From assembly GCF_029269835.1 (NCBI RefSeq), contig NZ_JARJBB010000007.1, positions 1 through 64,000 on the forward strand: a DNA stretch of 64,000 nt, written 5' to 3'. This document shows positions 45,891-54,966 of this stretch, piece after piece. Source of the DNA: Streptomyces tropicalis. Lineage in GTDB: Bacteria > Actinomycetota > Actinomycetes > Streptomycetales > Streptomycetaceae. Made by a program: the position numbers and the translations under genes. Every line of letters begins with the position of its first letter. The stretch's first letter is position 1. The notes beneath the pieces are model-generated. The model worked only from the letters and a program-made list of their open reading frames with translations. It searched no databases and had not been told where the DNA came from.

Positions 45891-46867
45891 CGGGAGAGCA
45901 CCTCAGTGGCGGCGAAGGCGTTGACAGCGGCGAGTTCCCGGCGGAACGCCTGAGCGGTGATGCGGTACGTGGCTTCCTCACCGAGACAGGTCGCAATCAG
46001 CCGGATGAGCGCAGGGTGCACACTTCGCCGGGCGAGATCGGAGGCGATCTCCCTGATCTTGACGTCCCGCCCGGGCGGCTCCTGCGTCAGGGCGAAGACC
46101 AGGGTCGCCGCGAGGGAGTACATGTCGAATCTGTCGGTCAGTTTCTCGTCCGCGCGGGGCGGGGCGAAGGCGTCCGTCGCGGCCTCGACCTCGGGCGGAT
46201 CCCCCTTCGACACCCGCTGCGCCGCGCCGTGATCGATGATGGTGAAGCGGCGCGGATGGCCGGAGACCAGGATGTTTCCCGGCTTGAGGTCGGAGTGGGC
46301 CCAGTAGTGGCGCTTGCTCCCCGGGACGTGCATCGCCTCCAGTCCGGCGGACACTTGGTCGGCCAGGGCCACGGCCTCGGCCGAGTCCAGCGGGCCCTCC
46401 GAGTCCACCAACTCCTCCAGCGTGCGCGACGTGCGGTCCGCCTCCCCCACGAACTGCATCACCAGGAACGACTCGTGGTTGATGTCCGGCGTGCTGTATC
46501 CGGGCGGCACCAGGGCGCCGTGCTTCCTGCGGGTCGGCGACACCTCACTCACCAACTCGACCACGGCAGGCACCGATTGGGTACGGTGCGAGAGCTCCAG
46601 CTGGATCTCCACAGACCGCCAGAACGCGTGCTCGCGGTCCTCCCTGGTCTTCTGGGCGATGGCGGGCTCGAGCTCGTCGTCCCGCCACCACGCGCCCTTC
46701 ACCACCACCAGTCCGTCGGACCAGGTGTCCTCGCAGAGTTCCGCGTATCCCTGCCCGCCGGCCGACAGACTCTGCACCCACCGGTAGCGGCCCTCGGAAC
46801 CGTACGTGTCGGGCACACAGGCGAACTTGCGCCCGCCGAACTGATCTATCTTCTCGCGCTCGCGCAC
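45887..46867 (-). CDS. Ser/Thr protein kinase
   Basis: A 326-residue kinase without membrane segments. VQSLSAGGQGYAEL is the glycine loop, LVVVKGAWW carries the ATP-binding Lys, WAHSDLKPGNILV is the catalytic loop (HSD for HRD) and FTIIDHGAA replaces DFG with DHG while keeping the metal-binding Asp. DRFDMYSLAATLVFAL is the alpha-F region. All essential residues are present. In the published TerY-P triad a kinase goes with a vWA protein and a PP2C phosphatase; all three are in this operon. Its stop overlaps the start of the giant pseudokinase gene (ATGA), and it follows the NYN/PIN-FHA gene after 48 nt. Confidence 0.85.
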   Translation of the reverse strand: MREREKIDQFGGRKFACVPDTYGSEGRYRWVQSLSAGGQGYAELCEDTWSDGLVVVKGAWWRDDELEPAIAQKTREDREHAFWRSVEIQLELSHRTQSVPAVVELVSEVSPTRRKHGALVPPGYSTPDINHESFLVMQFVGEADRTSRTLEELVDSEGPLDSAEAVALADQVSAGLEAMHVPGSKRHYWAHSDLKPGNILVSGHPRRFTIIDHGAAQRVSKGDPPEVEAATDAFAPPRADEKLTDRFDMYSLAATLVFALTQEPPGRDVKIREIASDLARRSVHPALIRLIATCLGEEATYRITAQAFRRELAAVNAFAATEVLSR

Positions 46868-46915
46868 GGTGCTTCACTCCTTTGGTCGGTGAGGGGGCGC
46901 GTTGGGAACGGTGCG

Positions 46916-48334
46916 TCAGCCGTGCGCGACGCGCAGGCGGACCTGGATCTGCCCGTCGAGGATGGAAATGCGCTGGCCAGTCCAGGGCACGTGGGAGTCG
47001 CGGGCCATGGGTTCGCCGTCGAGGCAGACGCCGTTGACCGAGGTGTCGAGCAGCGACACCGTGCCTTCCTCCGTGAAGCGGATGACCATGTGTCGCCGGC
47101 TGACGTCCCAGGCCTCCTCGCCCAGGTCCGACGAGATGTTCAGGCCGAGTTCCCCCTTGGGGAGGGTCTCGCGTGCGGTGGGCAGCCGCCCCAGGACGAC
47201 CCGCCCCGGCGGGACCGTCTCGGTGTGCACGCGACGGCCGCGGATGTCTATTTCCAGGTGCAGAAACCGGGAGACCATGGCGTGGTCAGGTGCGGAAGCG
47301 GGCGCCGGAATCGGGGCGGACGCCTGCCACGACGGAACGGGCGCACCAGTCGGCTCTCCGATGCCGTCGGACGTGCCCCAGCCGATGGTGTCCGGCGGGG
47401 AAGGCGCGAACATCGGCTGCGGCACGTCCGCCACCGCAGCGCGGGGCGGAACGCTTGCCGCCGAAGAATCCGTCGTTGGCCCGGCACGGACCGCCCCGAG
47501 CTCACCACTGAGGGGGAGTCCGTCCAGCGGCGGAAGCCTCAGCAGCTCTTCCGAACCCTCGGTGGCACGGGCCTGCTGGCGCTGCGACTTCTGGTTCTTC
47601 CACCGCTTGACGGGCTCGTTGCGTCGCCCGATACGCACCACCTTGACCGAGCACTTGGGGCAGAGCAGGTCGCCGGTGCGGCCGAGAGGACGCATCGGGA
47701 ACACGGCGAGCTTGTCCTTGCGGCCGAGCGGGCACGTCGGGTTGGTGCACCGGTAGTCGTATTCCAGATCCTCGTCGGTGAGGTTGTTCGCCTTGATGAG
47801 GTCGTCGTTGGCACCACGTCGGACGCTGCTGTCGCTGATGTCGGAAAGCCGACGCGGGATCAGACTTACTTTCACCTGATTCCCGACCAGCTTGGCCTGC
47901 GGCTCCCACAGCCGGTCGGTGGTTCCGTTCAGCCAGTCGTGGGCACCCTCACCGCGCTTGCCACGGAAGTTGTCCTTGCTGATCACGACGGCGCGCAAGG
48001 TCTTGGCGTCACGCAGCAGCGGATCGTCCGCCTCGGCGGCCTCACGGATCTCCTGGGCGGCGACCAGGTGGCGGTAGAGCTCACGGTCCGCTTCGCTGAA
48101 GCGACGGATCAGCGAGGAGTCGGCCCAGCCACGGATCCTCGCGCTCTTGCCCCACTTGTTCCGCGCCGCCTCGCGCACCGCGAGGTACCGTTCGAGGACC
48201 GCCTCCCGCCGCTCCTTCACCGGGGGCGGAGGCGGTAGATCGGCCGCCCTGGCGAGCTGGATGTCCGTTGTCTGCCACCCGCGGTGGTCACGACATACGT
48301 TGCTCACGTCGATCAGTACGTGCACGCCGGTCAC
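46916..48334 (-). CDS. NYN/PIN-like domain, zinc ribbon and FHA domain protein, copy 1
   Basis: A 472-residue protein. Residues 1-170 start VHVLIDVSNVCRD, the acidic first strand of NYN/PIN-fold RNases, and continue with WADSSLIRRFS and a later AVVISKDNFRG. A zinc ribbon follows (CTNPTCPLG and LLCPKCSVK). After a Pro/Ala linker the last ~100 residues are an FHA domain: VVLGRLP, DVSRRHMVIRF (Ser-Arg-Arg-His phosphothreonine pocket) and LLDTSVNGVCLDG. The likely logic is that phosphorylation by the operon's kinase is read by the FHA part and controls the RNase-like part; this is inference. The start ATG overlaps the vWA gene stop by four bases. A paralogue is encoded at 53530-54663. Confidence 0.78.
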   Translation of the reverse strand: MTGVHVLIDVSNVCRDHRGWQTTDIQLARAADLPPPPPVKERREAVLERYLAVREAARNKWGKSARIRGWADSSLIRRFSEADRELYRHLVAAQEIREAAEADDPLLRDAKTLRAVVISKDNFRGKRGEGAHDWLNGTTDRLWEPQAKLVGNQVKVSLIPRRLSDISDSSVRRGANDDLIKANNLTDEDLEYDYRCTNPTCPLGRKDKLAVFPMRPLGRTGDLLCPKCSVKVVRIGRRNEPVKRWKNQKSQRQQARATEGSEELLRLPPLDGLPLSGELGAVRAGPTTDSSAASVPPRAAVADVPQPMFAPSPPDTIGWGTSDGIGEPTGAPVPSWQASAPIPAPASAPDHAMVSRFLHLEIDIRGRRVHTETVPPGRVVLGRLPTARETLPKGELGLNISSDLGEEAWDVSRRHMVIRFTEEGTVSLLDTSVNGVCLDGEPMARDSHVPWTGQRISILDGQIQVRLRVAHG

Positions 48335-49659
48335 TTGCCTTTCGGGTGGTCGGCCGCGCGGTTGCGGGGTGCACGGGCCTTCGTCTCGCCGAGGACATCG
48401 GCGACCGCGGTTCTTGCGCGCGCGGCACGCGCGCGGGTGGCGGACTGCACGTCGACGGCGTGGTTTCCCTCGCTCAACGCCTCCAGGGCGTTCTGGAATT
48501 CGTGCGCCAGATCCGTCATGCCCCGTTTGCGGGCACGGGTGGCGCCCTCCTCGTAGATCCTGGCCTCCTGCCCGGTGGGCATCTGCGAGACCTTCAGGTC
48601 GACCTCGTCGACGAGCCGTGCTCCCTCGACCAGCCGGGCGAGCATCGGGTCGTGCTGCAGATAGACGGAGTTGGCGTCGTTCGGTACGACCTGGATCCTC
48701 ACGTCCTCGGCCGAGGCACCGTCAAACTGTTCTTTTTCTCCGGCTATCAGGATCACGCCGTCCGCCTTGACGATCTGCCGCGACGGCTGCGGCGTGGCCG
48801 GGGCGATGAGCTCCACGACGAAGGCCGGGCGCCAGCGGTTTCCGCCGAACGCCCCCAGCGGCAGGGTCACCAGGGTGCTCCCGTTCCGTCCGGGCGTGAC
48901 GCAGCCGGACAGCATCCGCTCCTGCGGATGGGTCCGCAACACGGCGCCCACCCGCCATGCAGGGTGCACCGACACACGGATGCGGCCGCCCTGCACATAC
49001 GACTCACGGCCCCACTGGACCAGTTCACGGCACATCCGCTGGAAATCCGCCGCGTCGTTGCTGGTCGCGGTGGCGTGCGCGGTCTGCCCGGTGTCGCCGA
49101 CCAGGCTGCTGAGCAGCGAGTCCCGCGACTCCTCACCGATCCCGAGAGCGTCGATGTGGATTCCCTCGGTGGCGAGCCGGCTTCCCAGCTCGGCCAGTTC
49201 CTCTGGCAACGCCCCGTCGGTGGGCTCCCCGTCCGTGAACAGCAGAATCCTGCGGATGCCCCGATGAGGGCGCAGCTCCGTGGCGCACGCCAGGAGCGCG
49301 GCCTCGAAGTTGGTAGCGCCGCCCACCTGCGCCTCGACGGCAAGATCCGGCCGTGCCGCCAGCTCGCCCGCCGTGCCTCGGTAGACGACGTGCGCCCGGG
49401 TGGCGAACCGGACGACTGTGACAACGGCGTCCTTGTCCAGAGCGCCTGCGGCCGCGGCCATGCCCCGCTTCATCATGTGTCGCCGAGGCGGCTCCCCCGG
49501 GGCGAAGGGCTTGTCCATGGAGCCCGACTCGTCCAGGGCGAAGGCCACCGCGGCCACCGTGGGTTTCGGGGGCTTGGGCATGCGGGGCGGGCCGACCGAG
49601 ATGAACACCGATCCACCGGCCGCGACCATGGACCTGTCAACGCTGCAGAGCATCCTCAC
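48331..49659 (-). CDS. vWA-domain protein (TerY-like)
   Basis: A 442-residue protein. The vWA metal site is complete: DESGS at 43-47 in FALDESGSMDK, a Thr in VGGATNFEAALLA, and Asp in LLFTDGEPTDG. HIDALGIGEESRDSLLSSLV continues the fold. The C-terminal ~200 residues are beta-rich with a basic end. It has no membrane segment, so it is not a secreted adhesin. vWA proteins of this TerY type bind partner proteins in a metal-dependent way and occur with PP2C phosphatases and kinases. It overlaps both neighbours by four bases (ATGA). Confidence 0.85.
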   Translation of the reverse strand: MRMLCSVDRSMVAAGGSVFISVGPPRMPKPPKPTVAAVAFALDESGSMDKPFAPGEPPRRHMMKRGMAAAAGALDKDAVVTVVRFATRAHVVYRGTAGELAARPDLAVEAQVGGATNFEAALLACATELRPHRGIRRILLFTDGEPTDGALPEELAELGSRLATEGIHIDALGIGEESRDSLLSSLVGDTGQTAHATATSNDAADFQRMCRELVQWGRESYVQGGRIRVSVHPAWRVGAVLRTHPQERMLSGCVTPGRNGSTLVTLPLGAFGGNRWRPAFVVELIAPATPQPSRQIVKADGVILIAGEKEQFDGASAEDVRIQVVPNDANSVYLQHDPMLARLVEGARLVDEVDLKVSQMPTGQEARIYEEGATRARKRGMTDLAHEFQNALEALSEGNHAVDVQSATRARAARARTAVADVLGETKARAPRNRAADHPKGK

Positions 49660-51434
49660 CGGGAGCCCTCCCCTTCCTCTGCTCGTTCCACGTCACGGTC
49701 CGGGGACAGGGCGGCGGTCGCCGCCCCGGGCTCCTCGCGCCCGGAGGCCTCGTCGATGGCGGAGTCGACGGACTCCATGCCGGCACCGTGGTCTTCTGCG
49801 TCGTCGTCACCGGTCGTGCCATCGTCTTCGCCGTCGACGTCCCGGTCGGCGTCCTCTTCGTCGTTGCCGAAGTCCTCGTCGTCTTCGAAGTCCTCGTTTT
49901 CGAAGTCCTCTTCTTCGACCTTGCGGTCAGCGTCCCGGTCTCCACCGTCGTCGTGGAGGTCCCCACCGTCGTCGAGGTCCCCGTCGTCGTCGAAGTCGTC
50001 CTCTTCGCCATCGAAGTCGTCCTCTTCGCCGTCAACGTCCTGCTCGACGTCCTCGCCGCGCGGGACGTGTCCGCTGTCTTCCGGGCCGGTCTCGCCATCG
50101 CCTCCGAACGCTTCGGTGCCCTCTGGGGCTGATCCGTCGAACTCCGCGAGGAGGTGCCCATCACCGTCGTATCGGGCTTCGGCCTTCCCCTGCCGCCGGG
50201 AGCGCGCCCGGGTCACGGATGCCTCGGGGAATTCCACGACCAGGACAGTCGCGTTGTCGCGTCCGCCCAGGGACTCCGAGCGCATGGCCAGCAGTATCGC
50301 CAGATGCTGCGGGCTCACAGCCTGCGCCATCGTCTCCTCGAGAGCCGCGGCGAACAGCCAGTCGTCAAACCCCAGACCCACAAAGCCATGTTCAGAGTCC
50401 CCACCCGAGTGGCCGGTGGTGACACAGGCGCCGTCACTGAGCAGGACCAGCCAGGATCCGGACCGCAGTTCGGGCCACACGACGTGCGGCCGGCCCTGCA
50501 CTCCGTTGTCATTGAGGTACGACGTCACCACGGATGCCTCGCCCGGCCTGGGCGATATGCCGTCGTTGAAGTCCTCGAACACGGCGCTGCCCTCTCCGCC
50601 GAGCCGCACCGCCCGGCCGGTGCCCGGAAGCAGCGCGTAGGCGCGGGCGTCACCGACGAACGCCAGGGTCACCTGCTCCGGCTCTCCGGGCACGACACTG
50701 CACAGCACCCCGACCGTCGCGGCGTCAGCGTAAGTCTGCGCCTCCGCCTCATTCTCGGCCAGACCCTCGCCCAGTCCCCTGAGGATCTCCAGCGGATCAT
50801 GGAAACCCCGGGACCAGTCCCGCTTGATGAACTCGAGGGCACGCCGCGCGGCCCAACCGCCGCCACCGTCACCACGACCCGTGACGCCGTCGAGAACGGC
50901 GGCCGCCAGACCCCCGCCCGACAACTTGAAGAAGCCGCTCGCGTCTTCGTTGTCCTCGTGCCCACGCCCGCGCGCCTTCGACCAGCCGGTCGTAGTCGCC
51001 AGCCCCACCCGGCCTACCCGCAGGCGGTCGTACGTGGCGGGTCTCCCGTCGTGTCGGGCGACCTCGGGCACGACAGTGACGATGAGATGTGCCAGTTCCT
51101 GCGGCGTCGTGACGGCGAGTTCGGGAGCGAGAGCCGCCCGGACAACCGCTTCCACGCCCTGCGGCCAGGCGCCCCCACACACACCGGCCACGGCCAGGCG
51201 CGTGGCGTCGTGATCCTCACCCTCGCGATGGGCTGCACGGCGGAAGGTCTCCCTTCCGATGTGCCGGATCCAGCCGACGTCGTTGTCTGCATCTACGTCT
51301 TGCGGACGCCGTCCAGTTTGCAGGGCATCGAGTTGCGAGGCCAGCCAAGCCGTTACACCCACATCAAAGCCTTCATCGCCGATCACAGCGAGCCTGCCTG
51401 GCGTGTTGTCCACATGCTTCCTCGGGTCATACAT
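49656..51434 (-). CDS. PP2C-type protein phosphatase with a long acidic tail
   Basis: A 592-residue protein. An N-terminal ~150-residue extension precedes the phosphatase: GRGHEDNEDASG, AAAVLDGVTGRGDGGG, VGDARAYALLPG, VLLSDGACVT and GGRDNATVLVVEF give all PP2C metal ligands. From about residue 435 to 570 the chain is almost only Asp, Glu, Gly and Phe/Leu (EEDDFDGEEDDFDDDGDLDD), a disordered acidic tail. It should reverse the kinase reactions of this cassette. ATG 51434 gives a natural N-terminus (MYDPRKHVDNTPGRLAVIGD); in-frame codons upstream lie in the promoter gap. First gene of the minus operon. Confidence 0.83.
   Translation of the reverse strand: MYDPRKHVDNTPGRLAVIGDEGFDVGVTAWLASQLDALQTGRRPQDVDADNDVGWIRHIGRETFRRAAHREGEDHDATRLAVAGVCGGAWPQGVEAVVRAALAPELAVTTPQELAHLIVTVVPEVARHDGRPATYDRLRVGRVGLATTTGWSKARGRGHEDNEDASGFFKLSGGGLAAAVLDGVTGRGDGGGGWAARRALEFIKRDWSRGFHDPLEILRGLGEGLAENEAEAQTYADAATVGVLCSVVPGEPEQVTLAFVGDARAYALLPGTGRAVRLGGEGSAVFEDFNDGISPRPGEASVVTSYLNDNGVQGRPHVVWPELRSGSWLVLLSDGACVTTGHSGGDSEHGFVGLGFDDWLFAAALEETMAQAVSPQHLAILLAMRSESLGGRDNATVLVVEFPEASVTRARSRRQGKAEARYDGDGHLLAEFDGSAPEGTEAFGGDGETGPEDSGHVPRGEDVEQDVDGEEDDFDGEEDDFDDDGDLDDGGDLHDDGGDRDADRKVEEEDFENEDFEDDEDFGNDEEDADRDVDGEDDGTTGDDDAEDHGAGMESVDSAIDEASGREEPGAATAALSPDRDVERAEEGEGSR
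49991..50030. repeat. 21-bp tandem repeat inside the acidic tail
   Basis: The 19-base string CGAAGTCGTCCTCTTCGCC occurs at 49991-50009 and again at 50012-50030, a period of 21 bases (seven codons). It encodes repeated Asp/Glu/Phe units of the phosphatase tail. More degenerate copies flank it on both sides. This is the kind of stretch that changes length by slippage. Confidence 0.75.
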
Positions 51435-51681
51435 AGGGAACCGCCAGCCCGGCGCCCTCTGGTGGGCTGCTGGTGACGGGGCGTCACAGGGGGGAGAACG
51501 TACGTCTGGCTCGGCCCGGCATGGACACGGGCAGCTGACCGCACATTCATGGAGATCATATGGATGATACGTGAAGTTGTCACGTACAATCCAATCTTGG
51601 GATACGCAGGTCATTCGGGTAGGCGTGATCCTCGCCGGCCGCCCGCGCGCGGCGAGGCGGCCTGGGACTTGGAGCAGGGTC
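51435..51681. promoter_or_regulatory. Divergent promoter region with a TACGTGA-N5-TCACGTA palindrome
   Basis: The 247-nt gap between the phosphatase operon (minus) and the TPR-like kinase gene (plus). It has an AT-richer core and a palindrome TACGTGA (51568-51574), five bases, TCACGTA (51580-51586). TACAAT at 51585-51590 could be a -10 box for the plus strand. The palindrome is a good candidate operator shared by both units. No regulator gene is adjacent. Confidence 0.45.
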
Positions 51682-53124
51682 TTGCACAGCCACGTACCGT
51701 TCGAACCCGTAGCCATCGCCGATCGCTACGAACTGACCGAGCATCTGGGCGCCGGCGGCATGGGTGAAGTGTGGGCGGGTTTCGACCGCGCGCTGAACCG
51801 CAGGGTCGCCGTCAAGCTCCTCAAGAGCAGCGCGTTCGACGGCGGCCTCAACGCGCTTCATGAGCGGTTCCTCCGAGAGGCGCAGCTCTTGGCGCGGATC
51901 GGCCATCCCGCCATCCCCGCTGTGCACGATGTGGGCACCCACTCGGGCCACGCCTACATGATCATGCAGCTGATCCACGGCACAACCCTGTTGCAGTTCA
52001 TGGAAGATGAGGGACGCCCCAGTGGGACACGCATCGTTCAGTTCGCCGTGCAGATCTGCGAGGCGCTCTCGGCCGCACATCGGGAAGCCGTGGTGCACCG
52101 CGATCTGAAGCCGGAGAATTTGATGATCGACGCCGACGACAAGATCTGGCTGCTGGACTTCGGTGTCGCCGCCTCACTCGCCCCCTCCGACCCCCGACTC
52201 ACGTCGATCGGGATGGCGAGCCCCGGCACCGCCCAGTACGCATCGCCCGAGCAGCACCTTGGCCAGTACGAGATCACCGGCGCCAGCGATCTGTACTCAC
52301 TGGGCTGCGTCCTCCACGAACTGATCGCAGGGGAGCCACTGTTCATCGGTACGACCGCACGGTCCGTGGGTGCGCACCACATCCAGACCGACCCGACTCC
52401 CCTGCGAGAACTGCGTCCCGGCACGCCCGCTGCGCTGGAACGGCTTGTCCTGGCGCTGCTGGCGAAGCAGCCCGAAGAACGCCCGGCCTCCGCCACCGAC
52501 GTGAAGGCCGCGCTGGAGGCAATCCTCCTGGAAAACGGAGACGACCTCGCCAGCGGGGAGGAGCAGCAAACCGCGCCCCTGCAGCCGCAGCTTCCCCTGT
52601 ACAACGTGGCGGCACCTACAGTGCACGTCGGCGTTGACGCGGATGTCGTACCCACGCTGCCGCAGTTGGCCGCCGAGGAACTCTCCGCCCTCAGAGTCTT
52701 CGCGCTGACGGCCTACCTCGACGGCCACTTCGCACTGGCCCTGCCCAAGCTGCAGCAACTGGTGCAGTACGCCGGCATCGAACTGGGCCCCGATTCCGCC
52801 GAGTCCATCGATCTCGGACTGGTGTTGGCGGACATCTGGACCGCGCTGAACGAACTCGACGAGGCAGAAGCCTGTCTGCGCGAGCTGCGTGAAAACTGCC
52901 CCTGCAGCGCGGGCGAGGGCATGCCGCACGAGAATCAGAGCGCCGACCGTCTGCGCCACCTGGACATCGAGCACATGCTCGGTCAGATCCTGCACGCTCA
53001 GGGCAACCCGGAAAGCCTGCCGCTGCTGGCGGGTACTCACGCCTCGCTGCTTTCCATGCATGGGCCAAACGCCCCGGAAGTCCGCTCCCTCCGCACCCTG
53101 ATGGACAGCTCGGCGGCGGTTTGA
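51682..53124 (+). CDS. Ser/Thr kinase with a C-terminal TPR-like domain
   Basis: A 480-residue protein. The kinase domain starts IADRYELTEHLGAGGMGEVW, with VAVKLLKSS, VVHRDLKPENLMIDADDKIW, LLDFGVAAS, SPGTAQYASPEQ and SDLYSLGCVLHEL: a fully canonical PknB-like kinase. After a short linker the C-terminal ~170 residues form helical repeats (LQQLVQYAGIELGPDSAESI, WTALNELDEAEACLRELREN) like a small TPR unit. There is no transmembrane segment, unlike PknB. TTG 51682 is preferred because GGAG lies seven bases upstream and the kinase fold starts soon after. It is divergent from the phosphatase operon and is followed by the second NYN/PIN-FHA gene. Confidence 0.83.
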   Translation: MHSHVPFEPVAIADRYELTEHLGAGGMGEVWAGFDRALNRRVAVKLLKSSAFDGGLNALHERFLREAQLLARIGHPAIPAVHDVGTHSGHAYMIMQLIHGTTLLQFMEDEGRPSGTRIVQFAVQICEALSAAHREAVVHRDLKPENLMIDADDKIWLLDFGVAASLAPSDPRLTSIGMASPGTAQYASPEQHLGQYEITGASDLYSLGCVLHELIAGEPLFIGTTARSVGAHHIQTDPTPLRELRPGTPAALERLVLALLAKQPEERPASATDVKAALEAILLENGDDLASGEEQQTAPLQPQLPLYNVAAPTVHVGVDADVVPTLPQLAAEELSALRVFALTAYLDGHFALALPKLQQLVQYAGIELGPDSAESIDLGLVLADIWTALNELDEAEACLRELRENCPCSAGEGMPHENQSADRLRHLDIEHMLGQILHAQGNPESLPLLAGTHASLLSMHGPNAPEVRSLRTLMDSSAAV

Positions 53125-53529
53125 GCGCCCTCGCCGCCCAGCTCGCCCATGAAACCGCGGAAGACCGTCCCGGGCAGTTCGATCCCGCTCCCATCCACGC
53201 CAAGATCTCCGTCGCCTTCCGCGCCGGAGACCGTTTCCTCTGCCCCCCATCGCCTCAACACACCGACAGGGGGCGATGCCCGAAGCCTGGCGGCACCTCT
53301 TGCAGGATCTCGAGACATGGAACAGTGCCGACAAACCGGCCCAGGTCAGAACGGGCAGGCAGAAGCGGGAACGGCTTGCGCGGCTTGATCGACATCATTA
53401 ACGTACCGACCAACATGAGACAGATCCGGTGAAGAACCTGTGGTTTTTCGGGATGCCGGCCAACTGACCTCACATCAGGACGACTCGCCGAGTGGGCGCA
53501 GCGAGTGGCTCAGCCGGGGAGTGTGCACG
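53125..53529. other. Gap between kinase and FHA gene
   Basis: About 400 nt with no convincing gene. A short frame starting at a TTG that overlaps the kinase stop runs to 53432 but has no motif and mixed codon use. The stretch probably holds a promoter for the gene at 53530. Confidence 0.35.
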
Positions 53530-54663
53530 ATGAGGGTTACGGGGGCGGTCGTCGATGTCTCCAACGTCTGCTGGTCGGACGCGCTGCCACCGGTGGGCCG
53601 GCATTTCCCGCTGATCGAGCGGGTGTTCTTGGTGCGCGAGGCCTGGCGCCGCCAGTTCGGCGAGCACACGTCGATGACCCTGGTCGCGGACGGCTCCCTG
53701 CGCCGGCAGCTTTCTCCCACCGACCAGCTGCGGCTTCGGCAGCTGGAACGTGATGGTGATGTGCAGTTCGCGCCGATGGCAGACCCGGTGCTGCTAACCC
53801 TTGCCGAGGAACGGGGGCTGCACGTCATCAGCCGCGATCAGTTCACCGATCTGCGGCGCGCCTTCCCTTGGATCGAGCGGTCCCCCGGCCGTTTCCTGAC
53901 CTGGAGCACCGACGGCGGCACGGTCCGCCTCATGCCGAGCGGCATCCGCTCCGTCTCCCCGCAGGCCGTCTCGCGGGCCCTGGAGGGCAAGGCCTTGAAG
54001 TTCGAGCAGCACCTCGACCACCGCGACGCCGCTCACAGGAAGATTCTGGGCCATCACTGGCGCTGCGAGAACCGGCGGTGCCTCAAGGCACTCTACTGGC
54101 CCGACCGACTGCACGACTGGCCGCTGCTTGGCCGCCGCGGGGTTCCGATCTGCGGCGGCTGTCGGGACGAGGTCCGGCAGCTGGGCGTTCGCACCCGACC
54201 CCGCTCCTTCGTCGTGGCGGACCTGCGCACCGGCGAGGAGTACCTGCGTTTCCCCGTCGGCGAGGGCGACGCCCTTGAGGTAGGCCGCGGCGCGCTACCG
54301 CACGGCATCAACCTGGGTTCGGACGAGGTGAACACGCCCTCTGAGGTCAACCGGGTGAGCCGCCGCCATCTGATGCTCAGTGTGGAGAGCGGCTCCGTAA
54401 ATTCCCAGGTGACCGCCGTCGACCTCGACTCGGCCAACGGAACGGTACTGGAGCGCGGCATCACCTCCCGGCGTCTGAAGCCTGGAGAGCGGATCGCCTT
54501 CCGAGAGAAGGACCGACTGGTGCTGGGCGGTGCGGTCACCCTTCGATTGTCTGGGCAGCAGCACTTCTCCGACGAACAGCAGGCGCTGCCCCGACTGGGC
54601 ACCGCAGGCGGCGGACAGACCAGGCTGCTGACACCGGTCGATATTGAGGCGTTGGAGATCTGA
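53530..54663 (+). CDS. NYN/PIN-like domain, zinc site and FHA domain protein, copy 2
   Basis: A 377-residue paralogue of the protein at 46916-48334. It opens MRVTGAVVDVSNVCWSD, the same strand with the acidic DVSNVC, then LVADGSLRRQLSPTDQLRLR and LHVISRDQFTDLRRAFPWIE. A zinc site is made by WRCENRRC and ICGGCRDE. The FHA domain has ALEVGRGALPHG, NRVSRRHLMLSVE and VDLDSANGTVLERG, with the conserved Ser-Arg-Arg-His and the Asn-Gly turn. The linker between zinc site and FHA is much shorter than in copy 1. ATG 53530; a GTG at 53521 is an alternative. Likely read by the TPR-like kinase encoded just before it. Confidence 0.78.
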   Translation: MRVTGAVVDVSNVCWSDALPPVGRHFPLIERVFLVREAWRRQFGEHTSMTLVADGSLRRQLSPTDQLRLRQLERDGDVQFAPMADPVLLTLAEERGLHVISRDQFTDLRRAFPWIERSPGRFLTWSTDGGTVRLMPSGIRSVSPQAVSRALEGKALKFEQHLDHRDAAHRKILGHHWRCENRRCLKALYWPDRLHDWPLLGRRGVPICGGCRDEVRQLGVRTRPRSFVVADLRTGEEYLRFPVGEGDALEVGRGALPHGINLGSDEVNTPSEVNRVSRRHLMLSVESGSVNSQVTAVDLDSANGTVLERGITSRRLKPGERIAFREKDRLVLGGAVTLRLSGQQHFSDEQQALPRLGTAGGGQTRLLTPVDIEALEI

Positions 54664-54753
54664 CTGGCGTGCCGTCGGACTGGGGCGGTGTCCGACCCGG
54701 CTCAGCGCGGCGCGGCCGGTTTGCGTGTCATGGACGGCCTCGCACCGTGATGA

Positions 54754-54966
54754 GGGCAGGCTTGCGGACTGCTGGGCGCCGGTACGTACCTCGGCGCCCC
54801 GGACATCGAAACGACGAAGCCACCCGGCTCGTACTGGGTGACGCCACCCCGCTTCCGGCACGACCTGTGCCCGCTGTCTGCCGCCTTCGACTTCATCGTG
54901 CGCGGCCGCCACGAACTTCGAGACCAGGAGGACAACGTCGCCGGGGACGGAGCGCTCCATGGATAG
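54754..54966 (+). pseudogene. Coding-like fragment of unknown protein
   Basis: After two stops (TGATGA at 54748-54753) an open stretch with strong G/C-ending codons reads GAGTYLGAPDIETTKPPGSY, WVTPPRFRHDLCPL and DFIVRGRHELRDQEDNVAGD, ending at TAG 54964. There is no start codon near its beginning, so it is probably the rear part of a truncated gene. I do not know the family. Confidence 0.35.
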
